A DNA stretch of 64,000 nt from JACDAN01 sp963847235 (GTDB lineage: Bacteria > Actinomycetota > Thermoleophilia > Gaiellales > Gaiellaceae). The stretch spans positions 62,001 to 126,000 of the forward strand of contig CAWJYU010000024.1 of assembly GCA_963847235.1 (NCBI GenBank), written 5' to 3'. The notes beneath the pieces were generated by a model. It did not search any database. It saw only the letters and a program-made list of their open reading frames with translations, and was not told the origin of the DNA. Shown here piece by piece: positions 51,687 through 60,186 of this stretch (positions within the stretch are counted from its first letter, which is position 1; each line of letters starts with the position of its first letter). The translations under genes were made by a program, and so were the position numbers.

Positions 51687-53777
51687 GTGGCCGTCTGCGC
51701 CTCCTGCGGGCAAGAAAACCCTGCGATTGCGCGGTTTTGCCTCGCGTGCGGCTTGCCCTTGGACGAGGACGGCGCGCCGCGCGAGGAGCGCCGCCACGTC
51801 AGCGTCATCTTCGTCGACATGGTCGGCTTCACCTCACTCGCTGAGCACCTCGATCCCGAAGAAGTGCAGGAGCTGCTCCGGCCGTACTACGAGACGGTCC
51901 GCCGTGAGGTCGAGTCCTTCGGCGGCGTCGTCGAGAAGTTCATCGGCGATGCGGTCGTGGGCATGTTCGGCGCGCCGGTCGCCTACGGCGACGACGCCGA
52001 GCGGGCGGTTCGAGCAGCGCTGACGGTCCGGGACACGATCGCGGCCATGGACGCGGCCGATCCACGCCTCGACCTCAAGGTGCGGATCGCCGTCAACACC
52101 GGCGAGGCGCTCGTGATCCTGAACGCACGGCCTGCGCTCGGCGAGGCGATGGTGACGGGCGACGTGGTCAACACGGCGGCACGACTCCAGACGGCGGCGC
52201 CGATCGGAGGCGTCCTCGCCGGCGAGGAGACATACAGGGCGACGCGGGACGCGATCCTCTATGCGCCGACGCCGCCGATCGACGCGAAGGGCAAGGAGAG
52301 CCCGGTGCCGACCTGGGTCGCGCTGCGCCCGCAGCTGAACCCCGGGGAGCGACCGGCCGCGGGACCGCTCGTGGGCCGGAGCCACGAGCTCGACGTCCTG
52401 CGCGGCACCTGGGAGCGCGTGGCGGACGAGCGGACCCCGCACCTGGTCACCGTGATCGGGCCGGCGGGGGTCGGGAAGACCCGGCTGGCAAGCGAGTTTT
52501 CCGCGATGGTGCGGGACCGGGGCGGCCGGACGGTCCGCGGCCGCGTGCTTCCGTACCGGGAGAGCACCGCCTACTCCGCGCTCGCGTTCCAGCTCAAGCA
52601 GCTCTCCGGGATCTTCGAGACCGATTCCGCCGAAGTCGCGCGGACGAAGCTGGCCGAGGTGGTGGGCTCACTGCTCCCCGAAGCCGAGGTGGAGCAGGTG
52701 ACGGGCCACCTCGCGATCCTGATCGGAGTCGACCCGGTCGGAACCGTCTCCGACCGTGAGAGCCTCTTCTTCTCCGTTCGAGACTTCATCGAGGCGATGG
52801 CGGCCGAGCAGCCGACGATGCTCGTCTTCGAGGACATCCACTGGGCGGACGAGGCGCTTCTCGAGCTGGCCGGGAAGCTCAGCGCGCGGCTCCGCGACGT
52901 GCCGGTGCTGGTGCTCGCGCTCACACGCCCCGAGCTCCTCGAGCTGCGGCCGGGCTGGGGAGCCGGGCTGGCCGCGCACACTGCGCTGACGCTCCGCCCC
53001 TTGGGCGCGCAGGAAGCCACGGATCTCGCTGCGCACCGGCTCTCCGACGCCGGCGCGTCCGATCGCCTGGACCGGGCGTCGGATCTCGCAGCCGTTGCCG
53101 ACGGCAATCCACTCTTCATCGAGCAGCTCGCTGCGGCGCTCGCGGAGTCCGGGGATCCCAACGCCCCGCTGCCGACCACGATCCGCGGAATCATCGCCGC
53201 CCGCCTCGACGCGCTTCCGCCGGCGGAACGGACGGTGCTCCTCGACGCTGCGGTCGCCGGCCGAGTCTTCTGGGCGGGCACGCTCGAGCGCATGTCCTCG
53301 AATGGGGCCGAGCTGAACGAGGTCCTCGAGGCGCTCGAGCATCGCGAGCTGATCTCCAGACAGGCGGCGTCGGCGTTCGAGGGCCAGCCGCAGTACACCT
53401 TTCGCCACGTGCTCGTCCGCGACGTTGCGTACGAGCTGCTCCCGCGCGCGGTCCGTCGGGAGCGGCACCGGGAGGCCGCCCTCTTCTTCGAAGAGGCGGC
53501 CGGAGGAGGCGAGCTCGGAGAGGTCGGTGCCGCTCTCGCGCGCCACTGGCGCGACGCGGGCAACCCGGCGAAGGCCGTCGACTACCTCGTCGCGGCGGCC
53601 GCCGGGGCCGAGCACGGGTGGGCGAAGGAGCGCGCGGCGCTTCTCTACCGTGAGGCACTGTCGCTCGTGCCTGAGACCGACGGCGACCGCCGGCGTGACC
53701 TGACCCTGCGCATCGCGCTTGCCGAGACGGCGACCTATCACGTCGCCGACGCGCGCCTGCTGGGCCTGGGAGACTAG
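51687..53777 (+). CDS. Class III nucleotide cyclase fused to AAA ATPase domain
   Basis: 696 residues. Zinc ribbon (CASCGQENPAIARFCLACG, residues 4-22), then a cyclase domain with metal-binding VIFVDMVGFTSLAE and EKFIGDAVVGMFGAP, and VTGDVVNTAARLQTAAP with the transition-state Asn/Arg. From ~235 an AAA/NACHT-like ATPase: TVIGPAGVGKTRLASEF (Walker A), LVFEDIHWADEALLEL (Walker B). Family members usually carry several hundred further residues of TPR repeats; here the protein stops after RIALAETATYHVADARLL. TAGGGT 6 nt before GTG 51687 suggests a leaderless start. Confidence 0.85.
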   Translation: MAVCASCGQENPAIARFCLACGLPLDEDGAPREERRHVSVIFVDMVGFTSLAEHLDPEEVQELLRPYYETVRREVESFGGVVEKFIGDAVVGMFGAPVAYGDDAERAVRAALTVRDTIAAMDAADPRLDLKVRIAVNTGEALVILNARPALGEAMVTGDVVNTAARLQTAAPIGGVLAGEETYRATRDAILYAPTPPIDAKGKESPVPTWVALRPQLNPGERPAAGPLVGRSHELDVLRGTWERVADERTPHLVTVIGPAGVGKTRLASEFSAMVRDRGGRTVRGRVLPYRESTAYSALAFQLKQLSGIFETDSAEVARTKLAEVVGSLLPEAEVEQVTGHLAILIGVDPVGTVSDRESLFFSVRDFIEAMAAEQPTMLVFEDIHWADEALLELAGKLSARLRDVPVLVLALTRPELLELRPGWGAGLAAHTALTLRPLGAQEATDLAAHRLSDAGASDRLDRASDLAAVADGNPLFIEQLAAALAESGDPNAPLPTTIRGIIAARLDALPPAERTVLLDAAVAGRVFWAGTLERMSSNGAELNEVLEALEHRELISRQAASAFEGQPQYTFRHVLVRDVAYELLPRAVRRERHREAALFFEEAAGGGELGEVGAALARHWRDAGNPAKAVDYLVAAAAGAEHGWAKERAALLYREALSLVPETDGDRRRDLTLRIALAETATYHVADARLLGLGD

Positions 53778-53782
53778 GAGGT

Positions 53783-54073
53783 CTAGGAGGGTTCGGGCGG
53801 AAAGTCGGCCGGCGTGACGTCCCCGGCGATCTCTTGCACCGATTCGATGGTGTGCGCGCCGAGCCGCTTCGAGTGTGCGTAGACGGTGTCTTCGTCGGGC
53901 GCCTCGTAGACGCAGTACGTGCTGACGTTTCCCGAGCCGTCCACGACGACGTGGCTGTGCTCCCAGGTGATCTCCGGAAAGTCGCCCTCGACGAGCTCGC
54001 GGGACCGTCGCCCGACCTTGCCCATCTCCGATTCCTGGACGGAGAAGCGCCTGACGATCAAGTAGCGAGACAT
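53783..54073 (-). CDS. DUF4242 family small protein
   Basis: 96 residues from ATG 54073: YLIVRRFSVQESEMGKVGRR, FPEITWEHSHVVVDGSGNVS and TYCVYEAPDEDTVYAHSKRL match DUF4242, a family of ferredoxin-fold proteins linked to nickel or nitrogen metabolism. Function not established. The start region is duplicated: ATG codons at 54073, 54091 and 54109 are in frame within an 18-bp tandem repeat. TACGAT precedes ATG 54073 and ATG 54091 by 7 nt each. Confidence 0.8.
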   Translation of the reverse strand: MSRYLIVRRFSVQESEMGKVGRRSRELVEGDFPEITWEHSHVVVDGSGNVSTYCVYEAPDEDTVYAHSKRLGAHTIESVQEIAGDVTPADFPPEPS

Positions 54074-54106
54074 GCCGCTAATCGTAGACATGCCGCTAAT
54101 CGTAGG
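54071..54106 (-). repeat. 18-bp tandem duplication spanning start codon
   Basis: Two adjacent 18-bp units (54071-54088 and 54089-54106, one base different at the end). On the minus strand each unit provides an ATG and the TACGAT box 7 nt ahead of the next ATG, so a -10-like box and start codon are duplicated in frame. Confidence 0.75.
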
Positions 54107-54241
54107 CATGCGGGTCGCCCACGCCCACTAGCCAGACGGCTAGGTGCGAACGTTCGTCAAGCCTGGCACCCGAACGACTGAGGAGCGGCAGGGAAGGGGG
54201 CGGGCTGGCGGGCGGTTCGCCCCACTATTTCCTCCGCCTTG

Positions 54242-54619
54242 TCACGTGCGCTTGCGGAAGTCCAGCACCGGGCCGAGGCGTGTTCGCCCGAGGAAGAACG
54301 CGACCCGGTAGACGCCGGGGCCGGCCGGCGAGAAGTACGTTGCCCAGCGAAGGCTCAGCCGCCAGAGCGAGCCTTGGCGCCGGAGCCTGAACGTCCGGCA
54401 TTGACGGATCCCTCGCGGTTCGGTCACGCAGACTTTCACCGGGCCGGTGAAGCTGAACGTTGAGAGGCGAAGGTAGACCGCTCCCGAGATTCGCTGCGTC
54501 GACGTGCAGAAGTCGCCAGTCGGGCTGCAGTACCTGCTAGCAGCGCCCGCCGAAGCGGCAAGCATGCCTGCAGCGACGACGACCACCACGAGGGCGGCTC
54601 TCAGTCTGGGTGATCCCAA
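54242..54619 (-). CDS. Secreted small protein with Ig-like fold
   Basis: 125 residues from TTG 54619, 1 nt after the dihydropyrimidinase stop; no ribosome site, so possibly coupled. Signal peptide LRAALVVVVVAAGMLAASAG, cleavage likely after AGA. Four Cys (YCSPTGDFCTS, KVCVTEPRGIRQC) could form two disulfides. The beta-rich remainder (WRLSLRWATYFSPAGPGVYR) resembles the Ig-like ends of other secreted proteins here. Function unknown. Confidence 0.65.
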   Translation of the reverse strand: MGSPRLRAALVVVVVAAGMLAASAGAASRYCSPTGDFCTSTQRISGAVYLRLSTFSFTGPVKVCVTEPRGIRQCRTFRLRRQGSLWRLSLRWATYFSPAGPGVYRVAFFLGRTRLGPVLDFRKRT

Positions 54620-54620
54620 C

Positions 54621-56033
54621 TCATGCGACCGCCGTCTCGGCCTTCAGTTCCTCGCCGAACTTCGCACGCGCCACGAACTGCCCGACCCCGGGCGACGCCA
54701 CGAGCTCGTCGCTCTCGACGAGCACCTGGCCCCGAAGCAGGACGACCTCGGGAGAGCCGGTCACCTCGGTTCCCTCGTAGAGGTTGTAGTCGATCTTCGA
54801 GTGGTGACCCGCGGCCGTGATCGTGTGCTTGCGCTCCGGGTCGAAGACGACGATGTCGGCGTCGGAGCCGACCGCGATCGTCCCCTTCCGCGGGTAGAGC
54901 CCGAACAGCTTCGCGGGGTTCGTGGAGAGGAGCTCGACCATGCGGTTGAGCGAGATCCGCCCGGCCCGGGCGCCGAACTCGTGGATCATGTGCAGCCGGT
55001 TCTCGAGGCCCGGTCCGCCGTTCGGGATCTTCGAGAAGTCGTCGCGGCCGAGCGTCTTCTGGCCGTCCCAGAGGAAGGCGCAGTGGTCGGTCGAGATCGC
55101 CGACAGGATGTCGGTGCGGACCGCGTTCCAGAGCACGTCCTGGTTCGCCTTGTCCCGCGGCGGCGGCGTGTAGACGTACTTCGCGCCCTCGAAGTTCGGC
55201 CGCTCGAGATGCGTGTAGTCGATGAAGAAGTACTGCGTGCACGTCTCTCCGTGGATGTCCCAGCCCTTCTCGCGGGCAAGCGCGATCGGCTCGACGGCCT
55301 CCTTGCAGCTGACGTGGACGACGTACAGCGGCGCACCGGCGACGCGCGCGAGCTGGATCGCCCGGTTCGTCGCCTCGCCCTCGGTCTCGGGAGGCCGCGT
55401 CAGCGCGTGGTACTTGGGCTCGGTGTTCCCGGCCGCGAGCGCCTCCTTGACGAGGACGTCGATCGCGTCGCCGTTCTCGGCGTGGACCATGACGAGCGCA
55501 CCGGAGTCGGCCGCGACCTGCATCGACCGGAACAGCGTCTCGTCGTCGACCATGAGCGCGCCCTTGTAGGCCATGAAGAGCTTGTAGGAGGTCACGCCCT
55601 GCTCGGGGAGCCCGGCGAGCTCCTCCAGCGAGCCGCCCTCGTTCAGGTCGGTGATCGCCATGTGGTAGCCCATGTCGATCACCTGCTTGCCGTTCGCCTT
55701 CTCCTTCCACATGTCGAGGGCGGTGGCGAACGTCTCGCCCTGCGGCTGGATGACGAAGTCGACGTGGCAGGTGGTGCCGCCGAACGCGGCCGCCGTCTGG
55801 CCCGACTCGACGTCGTCGACGGTCACCGTGCCGCCGAACGGCATGTCCAGATGCGTGTGCGGGTCGATCCCGCCCGGAAGCAGGTACTTCCCGGACGCGT
55901 CGATGACGCGGTCCGCTTCCAGATCGAGTGACTCGCCGATGAGGGAGATCCGCTCGTTCTCGACGAACACGTCGCCGACGTAGTCGTCGGCCGCCGTGAT
56001 CACTCGGCCTCCCTTGATCAGAACGGAACTCAT
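54621..56033 (-). CDS. hydA: Dihydropyrimidinase / hydantoinase
   Basis: 470 residues; AAGGAGGGAG upstream of ATG 56033. Metal ligands: GGIDPHTHLDMPF (HxH), SYKLFMAYKGAL (carboxylated Lys), VHAENGD and YVVHVSC (His), and AISTDHCAF (Asp). Length and order fit cyclic amidohydrolases that open dihydrouracil/dihydrothymine to N-carbamoyl-beta-amino acids or hydantoins to N-carbamoyl amino acids. Genes for the ABC importer lie upstream in the same direction, and the carbamoyl amidohydrolase at 60183 is divergent, so the pyrimidine route is favoured. Confidence 0.92.
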   Translation of the reverse strand: MSSVLIKGGRVITAADDYVGDVFVENERISLIGESLDLEADRVIDASGKYLLPGGIDPHTHLDMPFGGTVTVDDVESGQTAAAFGGTTCHVDFVIQPQGETFATALDMWKEKANGKQVIDMGYHMAITDLNEGGSLEELAGLPEQGVTSYKLFMAYKGALMVDDETLFRSMQVAADSGALVMVHAENGDAIDVLVKEALAAGNTEPKYHALTRPPETEGEATNRAIQLARVAGAPLYVVHVSCKEAVEPIALAREKGWDIHGETCTQYFFIDYTHLERPNFEGAKYVYTPPPRDKANQDVLWNAVRTDILSAISTDHCAFLWDGQKTLGRDDFSKIPNGGPGLENRLHMIHEFGARAGRISLNRMVELLSTNPAKLFGLYPRKGTIAVGSDADIVVFDPERKHTITAAGHHSKIDYNLYEGTEVTGSPEVVLLRGQVLVESDELVASPGVGQFVARAKFGEELKAETAVA

Positions 56034-56061
56034 TGCGGATCTCCCTCCTTCGGCTCTTGGA

Positions 56062-57193
56062 TCAGGCGCCGCCTTCCGTGACCTCCACGTTCTCAGCTTC
56101 CCAGTCGTCGCCCTGGACGTCGACGTCGTCGTCCTCCAGCTCCTTGACGGCCGCCTCGGCGATGTCGGTGCGATAGGCGTCCTTGGACGCCGGCTTCGTG
56201 ATCACCTTGCCCGACGGGCGATCTCGTTGGTCGTGTCGAACCCAGGACTCGGGCTTCATGATCCCGATCCCGTGCGGCAGCCGGCCAGATCAGCTTGTTG
56301 ATCTCGTTGATCTGCCAGCGCTGGTGGCCCTCGCCGAGCGTCGGGCCGTTCTCGAGCACGATGTTCACGCACTCGTCGGGTTGTCGCGGCAGTAGATCCA
56401 GCCGCGGAAGCTCGCCTTGAGGAACCGCTTCGGCGAGTGTCCTCGTTGCCCTCTTCGGAGATCCAGTCCTCACGGACGAAGACACCGTCCTCCAGCGCAC
56501 CGGTGCCCAGGTCGGACATCTTCATCACGTTGAGCTGGTCGATCGTGTAGAGCTGGTCGGTAGTCCGGGTTCTTGGTCTCGAGGACCTGTGCGAGCTCGT
56601 TGTAGGTCATCGCCGCCGCAGCGTCGATCTCCCGCTGGAGGAAGAGATTCATGTCGAACGGCTGCGCGACGATCTCCACGTCCTTGTGCGGGTCGAGGCC
56701 GTTCTTGTTCAGCGCGGCGAAGAGCTTGTGCTCGTTGCCGCCGAGCCAGACGCCGACCTTCTTGCCCTTGAGATCGACGATCTCTTCCAGCCCGGTGTCC
56801 TTCCAGGTCACCTCGGTCATGCCGGACCGGGCGAAGACCTGCGCGATGTTGACGATGTTCTGGCCCTTGTCGCGCGTCGCGAGCGTGCTGTCGAGCCAGT
56901 TGATGCCGAACTCGGCCTGGCCTCCGAGCACGACCTGCTCGGGAACGATGTCCGGGCCGCCGGGGCGGATGTCGACGTCCAGGCCCTTCGTCCTCGTAGT
57001 AGCCCTGGTCGAGCGCTGCGTAGTAGCCGGCGAACTGCGCCTGGACGACCCACTTCGACTGGAGCGTCACCTTGTCGAGCTCGCCGCCGGCGCTGCCGCC
57101 GTCACCTTCGTCGTCGTCGCCGCCGCAGCCGGCCAGCGCGAACATCGCCGCAGCCGCGAGCACAGCGACGGACCACCACCTGCTTCTTCTCAT
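56062..57193 (-). pseudogene. NMT1/THI5-like ABC substrate-binding lipoprotein, frameshifted
   Basis: ATG 57193 opens a lipoprotein signal (WWSVAVLAAAAMFALAGCGG). Fragments in order: VTLQSKWVVQAQFAGYYAAL, LDVDIRPGGPDIVPEQVVLG, FGINWLDSTLATRDKGQNIV, MTEVTWKDTGLEEIVDLKGK, VGVWLGGNEHKLFAALNKNG, REIDAAAAMTYNELAQVLE, LNVMKMSDLGTGALEDGVFV and IMKPESWVR to the stop at 56062. Shifts near 56.98, 56.56, 56.44, 56.38, 56.29 and 56.22 kb. About 370 residues if repaired. Family binds pyrimidine-like substrates (hydroxymethylpyrimidine precursors, nucleobases). Lies between the permease and dihydropyrimidinase genes. Confidence 0.75.
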
Positions 57194-57228
57194 CCACTTC
57201 CCCTTTCCATGCCGGTCAAAGTTCTCGC

Positions 57229-58056
57229 TCACTCCGCCGGTCCCCGCGTCGACGGATGCCAGCCCATCGTAAGCCGCTCGGCGGCGGCCACGGCTCCGTA
57301 GAAGAGGATCCCGAGAATGCTGGCGACGACGATCGCCGCCCACGCCTCCGTGAACGCGAAGACGCCGGCCTGCCGCCGGATCTGGATTCCCAGCGCATCC
57401 TGGGATCCGCCGAAGTAGTCGCCCACGATCGCGCCGATCATCGCGAGTACGGTCGCAACCTTCAACCCGGTGAAGATGTAGGGCAGCGCGTTCGGGATGC
57501 GCACCCGCCGGAAGATCTCCCGCTCGCCGCTCGCGTAGGACCGCATCAGCTCGATCTGCTGAGGCCGCACCGACGTCAGCCCCCGGAGGGTGTTGACGAG
57601 CACCGGGAAGAAGCAGAGGACAGCCGCGATCACCATCTTCGAGAGCTGGTTGAGCGTTCCGAACCAGTTGTTCGTGATCGGGGCGAAAGCGATGATCGGG
57701 ATCGCGTTCGCGGCGATCGCGAAGGGCATCAGGGCGGTCGCGAGCAGCCGCCAGCGGGCGAGGATCAGGGCGACCACGATCCCCGCTGAGCAGCCCATCA
57801 CCCAGCCGCCGAACGCCTCTTCGAACGTGAACCAGCCGGCGCCCCAGAGCGTGTCGCGCTCCGTCCACAGAGTTCGCGTGATGTCGGAAGGCGGGGGCAG
57901 GAGGAAGTTCTGGATGTCGAGCCCGCGGACGAGGCCCTCCCAGAGCGCAATGCCGGCGACGAACACGATGACTGCCGGGAACCAGTCCCAGAGGCTCCGC
58001 CCGACGCGCGCGCCCAGCGTCCCGCGCGGGATCGGCTCGACGACTGTGGAGCTCAC
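57229..58056 (-). CDS. ABC transporter permease (SsuC/ThiX-like) 2
   Basis: 275 residues from GTG 58056 (GTGA overlap with the ATPase stop). Six helices, with the EAA loop ELMRSYASGEREIFRRVRIP followed by ALPYIFTGLKVATVLAMIGA and VGDYFGGSQDALGIQIRRQA: the nitrate/taurine/pyrimidine importer class (BPD_transp_1). Forms the channel with the permease at 59758. Confidence 0.88.
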   Translation of the reverse strand: MSSTVVEPIPRGTLGARVGRSLWDWFPAVIVFVAGIALWEGLVRGLDIQNFLLPPPSDITRTLWTERDTLWGAGWFTFEEAFGGWVMGCSAGIVVALILARWRLLATALMPFAIAANAIPIIAFAPITNNWFGTLNQLSKMVIAAVLCFFPVLVNTLRGLTSVRPQQIELMRSYASGEREIFRRVRIPNALPYIFTGLKVATVLAMIGAIVGDYFGGSQDALGIQIRRQAGVFAFTEAWAAIVVASILGILFYGAVAAAERLTMGWHPSTRGPAE

Positions 58057-58883
58057 AGGCCTTCCTCGGCGACGATGAACTGCTCCTCGTCCTCGGGCTC
58101 CGCTGCCTCGAAGCCGCCGCCCTTCCGGAGCAGCTGCCGAACGTCGCGGATCAGCTCGGCGAACCGCGGCTCCTCGCGCGTCTCGCTCGTGCGCGGCTGT
58201 GGGAGGTCGACGTCGACGACGCCGACGATCCGGCCGGGACGCGCCGACATGACGACCACGCGGGTCGAGAGGAAGACGGCCTCGGAGATCGAGTGCGTGA
58301 CGAAGATGACCGTGCTGCCGCTCTGCTCCCAGATCCGCAGGAGCTCCAGGTTGAGGCGCTCGCGCGTCATCTCGTCCAGGGCGCCGAACGGCTCGTCCAT
58401 CAGCAGGAGCGGCGGCCCGAAGGAGAGCGCACGCGCGATCGAGACCCGCTGCTGCATTCCGCCCGAGAGCTGCCACGGATGGTGCTTCTCGAAGCCCTTG
58501 AGCTCGACGAGGTCGACCAGCTCCTGGACGCGGTCGTTCCGCTTCCGGCGGTCCCAGCGGAGGATCTCGAGCGGCAGCCCGATGTTCTTCTCCACGGTGC
58601 GCCAGTCGAAGAGCACCGCGTCCTGGAAGACGATCCCGTAGTCGCGGTCGAGCCGCGCCTGGTGCGCGCTCTTGCCGTTCACGACCACATCGCCGGCGCT
58701 CGGCTGGATCAGGTCGCCGACGATCCGGAGGAGCGTCGACTTGCCGCAGCCCGACGGGCCGATCAGCGAGATGAACTCGCGCGGCCGGATCTCGAGCTCG
58801 ATGTTCTCGAGCGCCCGCACCTGGCCGCGGCCGAACTCCTTGGAGACCCTGCTGAGCTCGACGACGTTGGCGCGTTCGTTCAT
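58053..58883 (-). CDS. ABC transporter ATP-binding protein (SsuB/ThiZ-like)
   Basis: 276 residues from ATG 58883 (ATGA overlap). Walker A LIGPSGCGKSTLLRI, Q-loop GIVFQDAVLFDWRTVEKNIG, signature LSGGMQQRVSIARALSFGP, Walker B LLLMDEPFGALDEMT, H-loop FVTHSISEAVFLSTRVVVMS. Typical of the taurine/nitrate/pyrimidine importers. The acidic C-terminal tail (EAAEPEDEEQFIVAEEGL) extends beyond the core. Confidence 0.92.
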   Translation of the reverse strand: MNERANVVELSRVSKEFGRGQVRALENIELEIRPREFISLIGPSGCGKSTLLRIVGDLIQPSAGDVVVNGKSAHQARLDRDYGIVFQDAVLFDWRTVEKNIGLPLEILRWDRRKRNDRVQELVDLVELKGFEKHHPWQLSGGMQQRVSIARALSFGPPLLLMDEPFGALDEMTRERLNLELLRIWEQSGSTVIFVTHSISEAVFLSTRVVVMSARPGRIVGVVDVDLPQPRTSETREEPRFAELIRDVRQLLRKGGGFEAAEPEDEEQFIVAEEGL

Positions 58884-59758
58884 GCCACGTGCTCCGGCGC
58901 CCGCCGCACGACGATCTTCTCGACGACGACGACGACCAGGAAGAAGACGATCCCGAGCGCGGCGGCGACGAGGTTCGTCGCCCAGAGGTTCTCCGGCGTC
59001 GTCGAGTAGTACTGGTTGAAGTTGAGGATCGCGCCGCCGAGGCCGTCCTGGATCGAGGCGGGCAGCTCGCCGATGATCGCGCCGACCACGCAGGCCGTCG
59101 CCGAGATCTTGAAGGCGGTGAACAGGTACGGAAGCGAAGCGGGAAGCCGCAGCTTCCAGAGGATCTGGAGCGTGCTCGACGCGTACGAGCGCGTGAGCTC
59201 GAGCGCCCGCGGGTCGACCGACGTGAGCCCGCGCAGGGTGTTGATCGCGACCGGGAAGAACGTGAGGAAGGCAGCGATGATCGAGACCGAGAACCAGTCG
59301 GGGAAGCCCCTTCCGCCGAACCAGATGACGACCATCGGCGCGACGGCGAGGATCGGGACCGTCTGGGAGGCGACGATGTAGGGGAGGAAGCCACGCTGGA
59401 GCAGGCGCGAGTGGGCGAGGAGCACGCCGAGCACGAACCCGATCGAGGCCCCGAGCACGAATCCGACAGCCGCCTCCTTGGCCGTGAAGAGGGCTGCGTC
59501 CCAGAGCACCTCGATCAGTAGGGGCCCGTTCCTCCGCGAGGGCTCGAAGAGCTGGCCGACGATGTCGTGGAGGTGGGGGAAGGTCTTGTCGTTGACCTCG
59601 AAGCTCCCGATCGTGAGGCCGGTCGTCTCGCCGAACCACTTGAACCCCTCCCACAGGGCGTACAGCGCCGCGAAGACGATCGCCATCATCCCGAGCTGGG
59701 CGAGCACCGGCCGCCAGGGAGGCTCGCGGCGGGGCTGCTCGGCGGCGACCGATGCCAT
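58880..59758 (-). CDS. ABC transporter permease (SsuC/ThiX-like) 1
   Basis: 292 residues, first gene of the importer operon (59758 to 54242). Six helices; ELTRSYASSTLQILWKLRLP is the EAA loop, and ASLPYLFTAFKISATACVVG and LPASIQDGLGGAILNFNQYY follow. Paralogous to the permease at 58056, so the channel is a heterodimer. No ribosome site; 23 bp from the divergent glyoxalase gene. Confidence 0.88.
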   Translation of the reverse strand: MASVAAEQPRREPPWRPVLAQLGMMAIVFAALYALWEGFKWFGETTGLTIGSFEVNDKTFPHLHDIVGQLFEPSRRNGPLLIEVLWDAALFTAKEAAVGFVLGASIGFVLGVLLAHSRLLQRGFLPYIVASQTVPILAVAPMVVIWFGGRGFPDWFSVSIIAAFLTFFPVAINTLRGLTSVDPRALELTRSYASSTLQILWKLRLPASLPYLFTAFKISATACVVGAIIGELPASIQDGLGGAILNFNQYYSTTPENLWATNLVAAALGIVFFLVVVVVEKIVVRRAPEHVA

Positions 59759-59781
59759 GTCGAGACGTTAACGTCGCGCTG

Positions 59782-60186
59782 ATGGCGCGGCTCAACAACA
59801 TCACCTTCGCGTGCGACGAGCCCGTGAAGCTCGCCGAGTTCTGGCGCGAGGCGCTCGGCTACGAGCACATCGAGGTTCCTCAGGAAGTCGAGGAGGCGGC
59901 GGCCGCCGCGATCGAGCGCGGCGAGCTGGAAGCAGACGCCTGGGCGATGCTCGTCAATCCGGACGGAACCGGCCCGCGGCTCCTCTTCCAGCGGCGTCCG
60001 AAGACGAAGACCACCGACATCCCGATCCATCTCGACCTCCACTCCGACGACCGCGCGGCTGAGGTGGAGCGGCTGAGGAGCCTGGGTGCGACCTTCGTCG
60101 AGGAGCGCTCGCTGAAGATCGGACCGTATGAGGAGTTCTGGTCCGTGATGAAGGACCCCGAGGGCAACGGGTTCTGCGTGTCATGA
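59782..60186 (+). CDS. VOC superfamily (glyoxalase-like) protein
   Basis: 134 residues from ATG 59782. RLNNITFACDEPVKLAEFWR opens the first beta-alpha-beta-beta-beta module; IPIHLDLHSDDRAAEVERLR and SVMKDPEGNGFCVS give the second, with His and Glu metal ligands. Substrate unknown. TAACGT 7 nt before the ATG suggests a leaderless start. Its stop overlaps the amidohydrolase start (ATGA), so it may act in the same pathway. Confidence 0.85.
   Translation: MARLNNITFACDEPVKLAEFWREALGYEHIEVPQEVEEAAAAAIERGELEADAWAMLVNPDGTGPRLLFQRRPKTKTTDIPIHLDLHSDDRAAEVERLRSLGATFVEERSLKIGPYEEFWSVMKDPEGNGFCVS

Noticed and set aside
54147..54156. CGAACGTTCG as a LexA/SOS box
   Set aside because: The actinobacterial LexA site is CGAAC-N4-GTTCG; the 4-nt spacer is missing and the nearby genes are not SOS-type.
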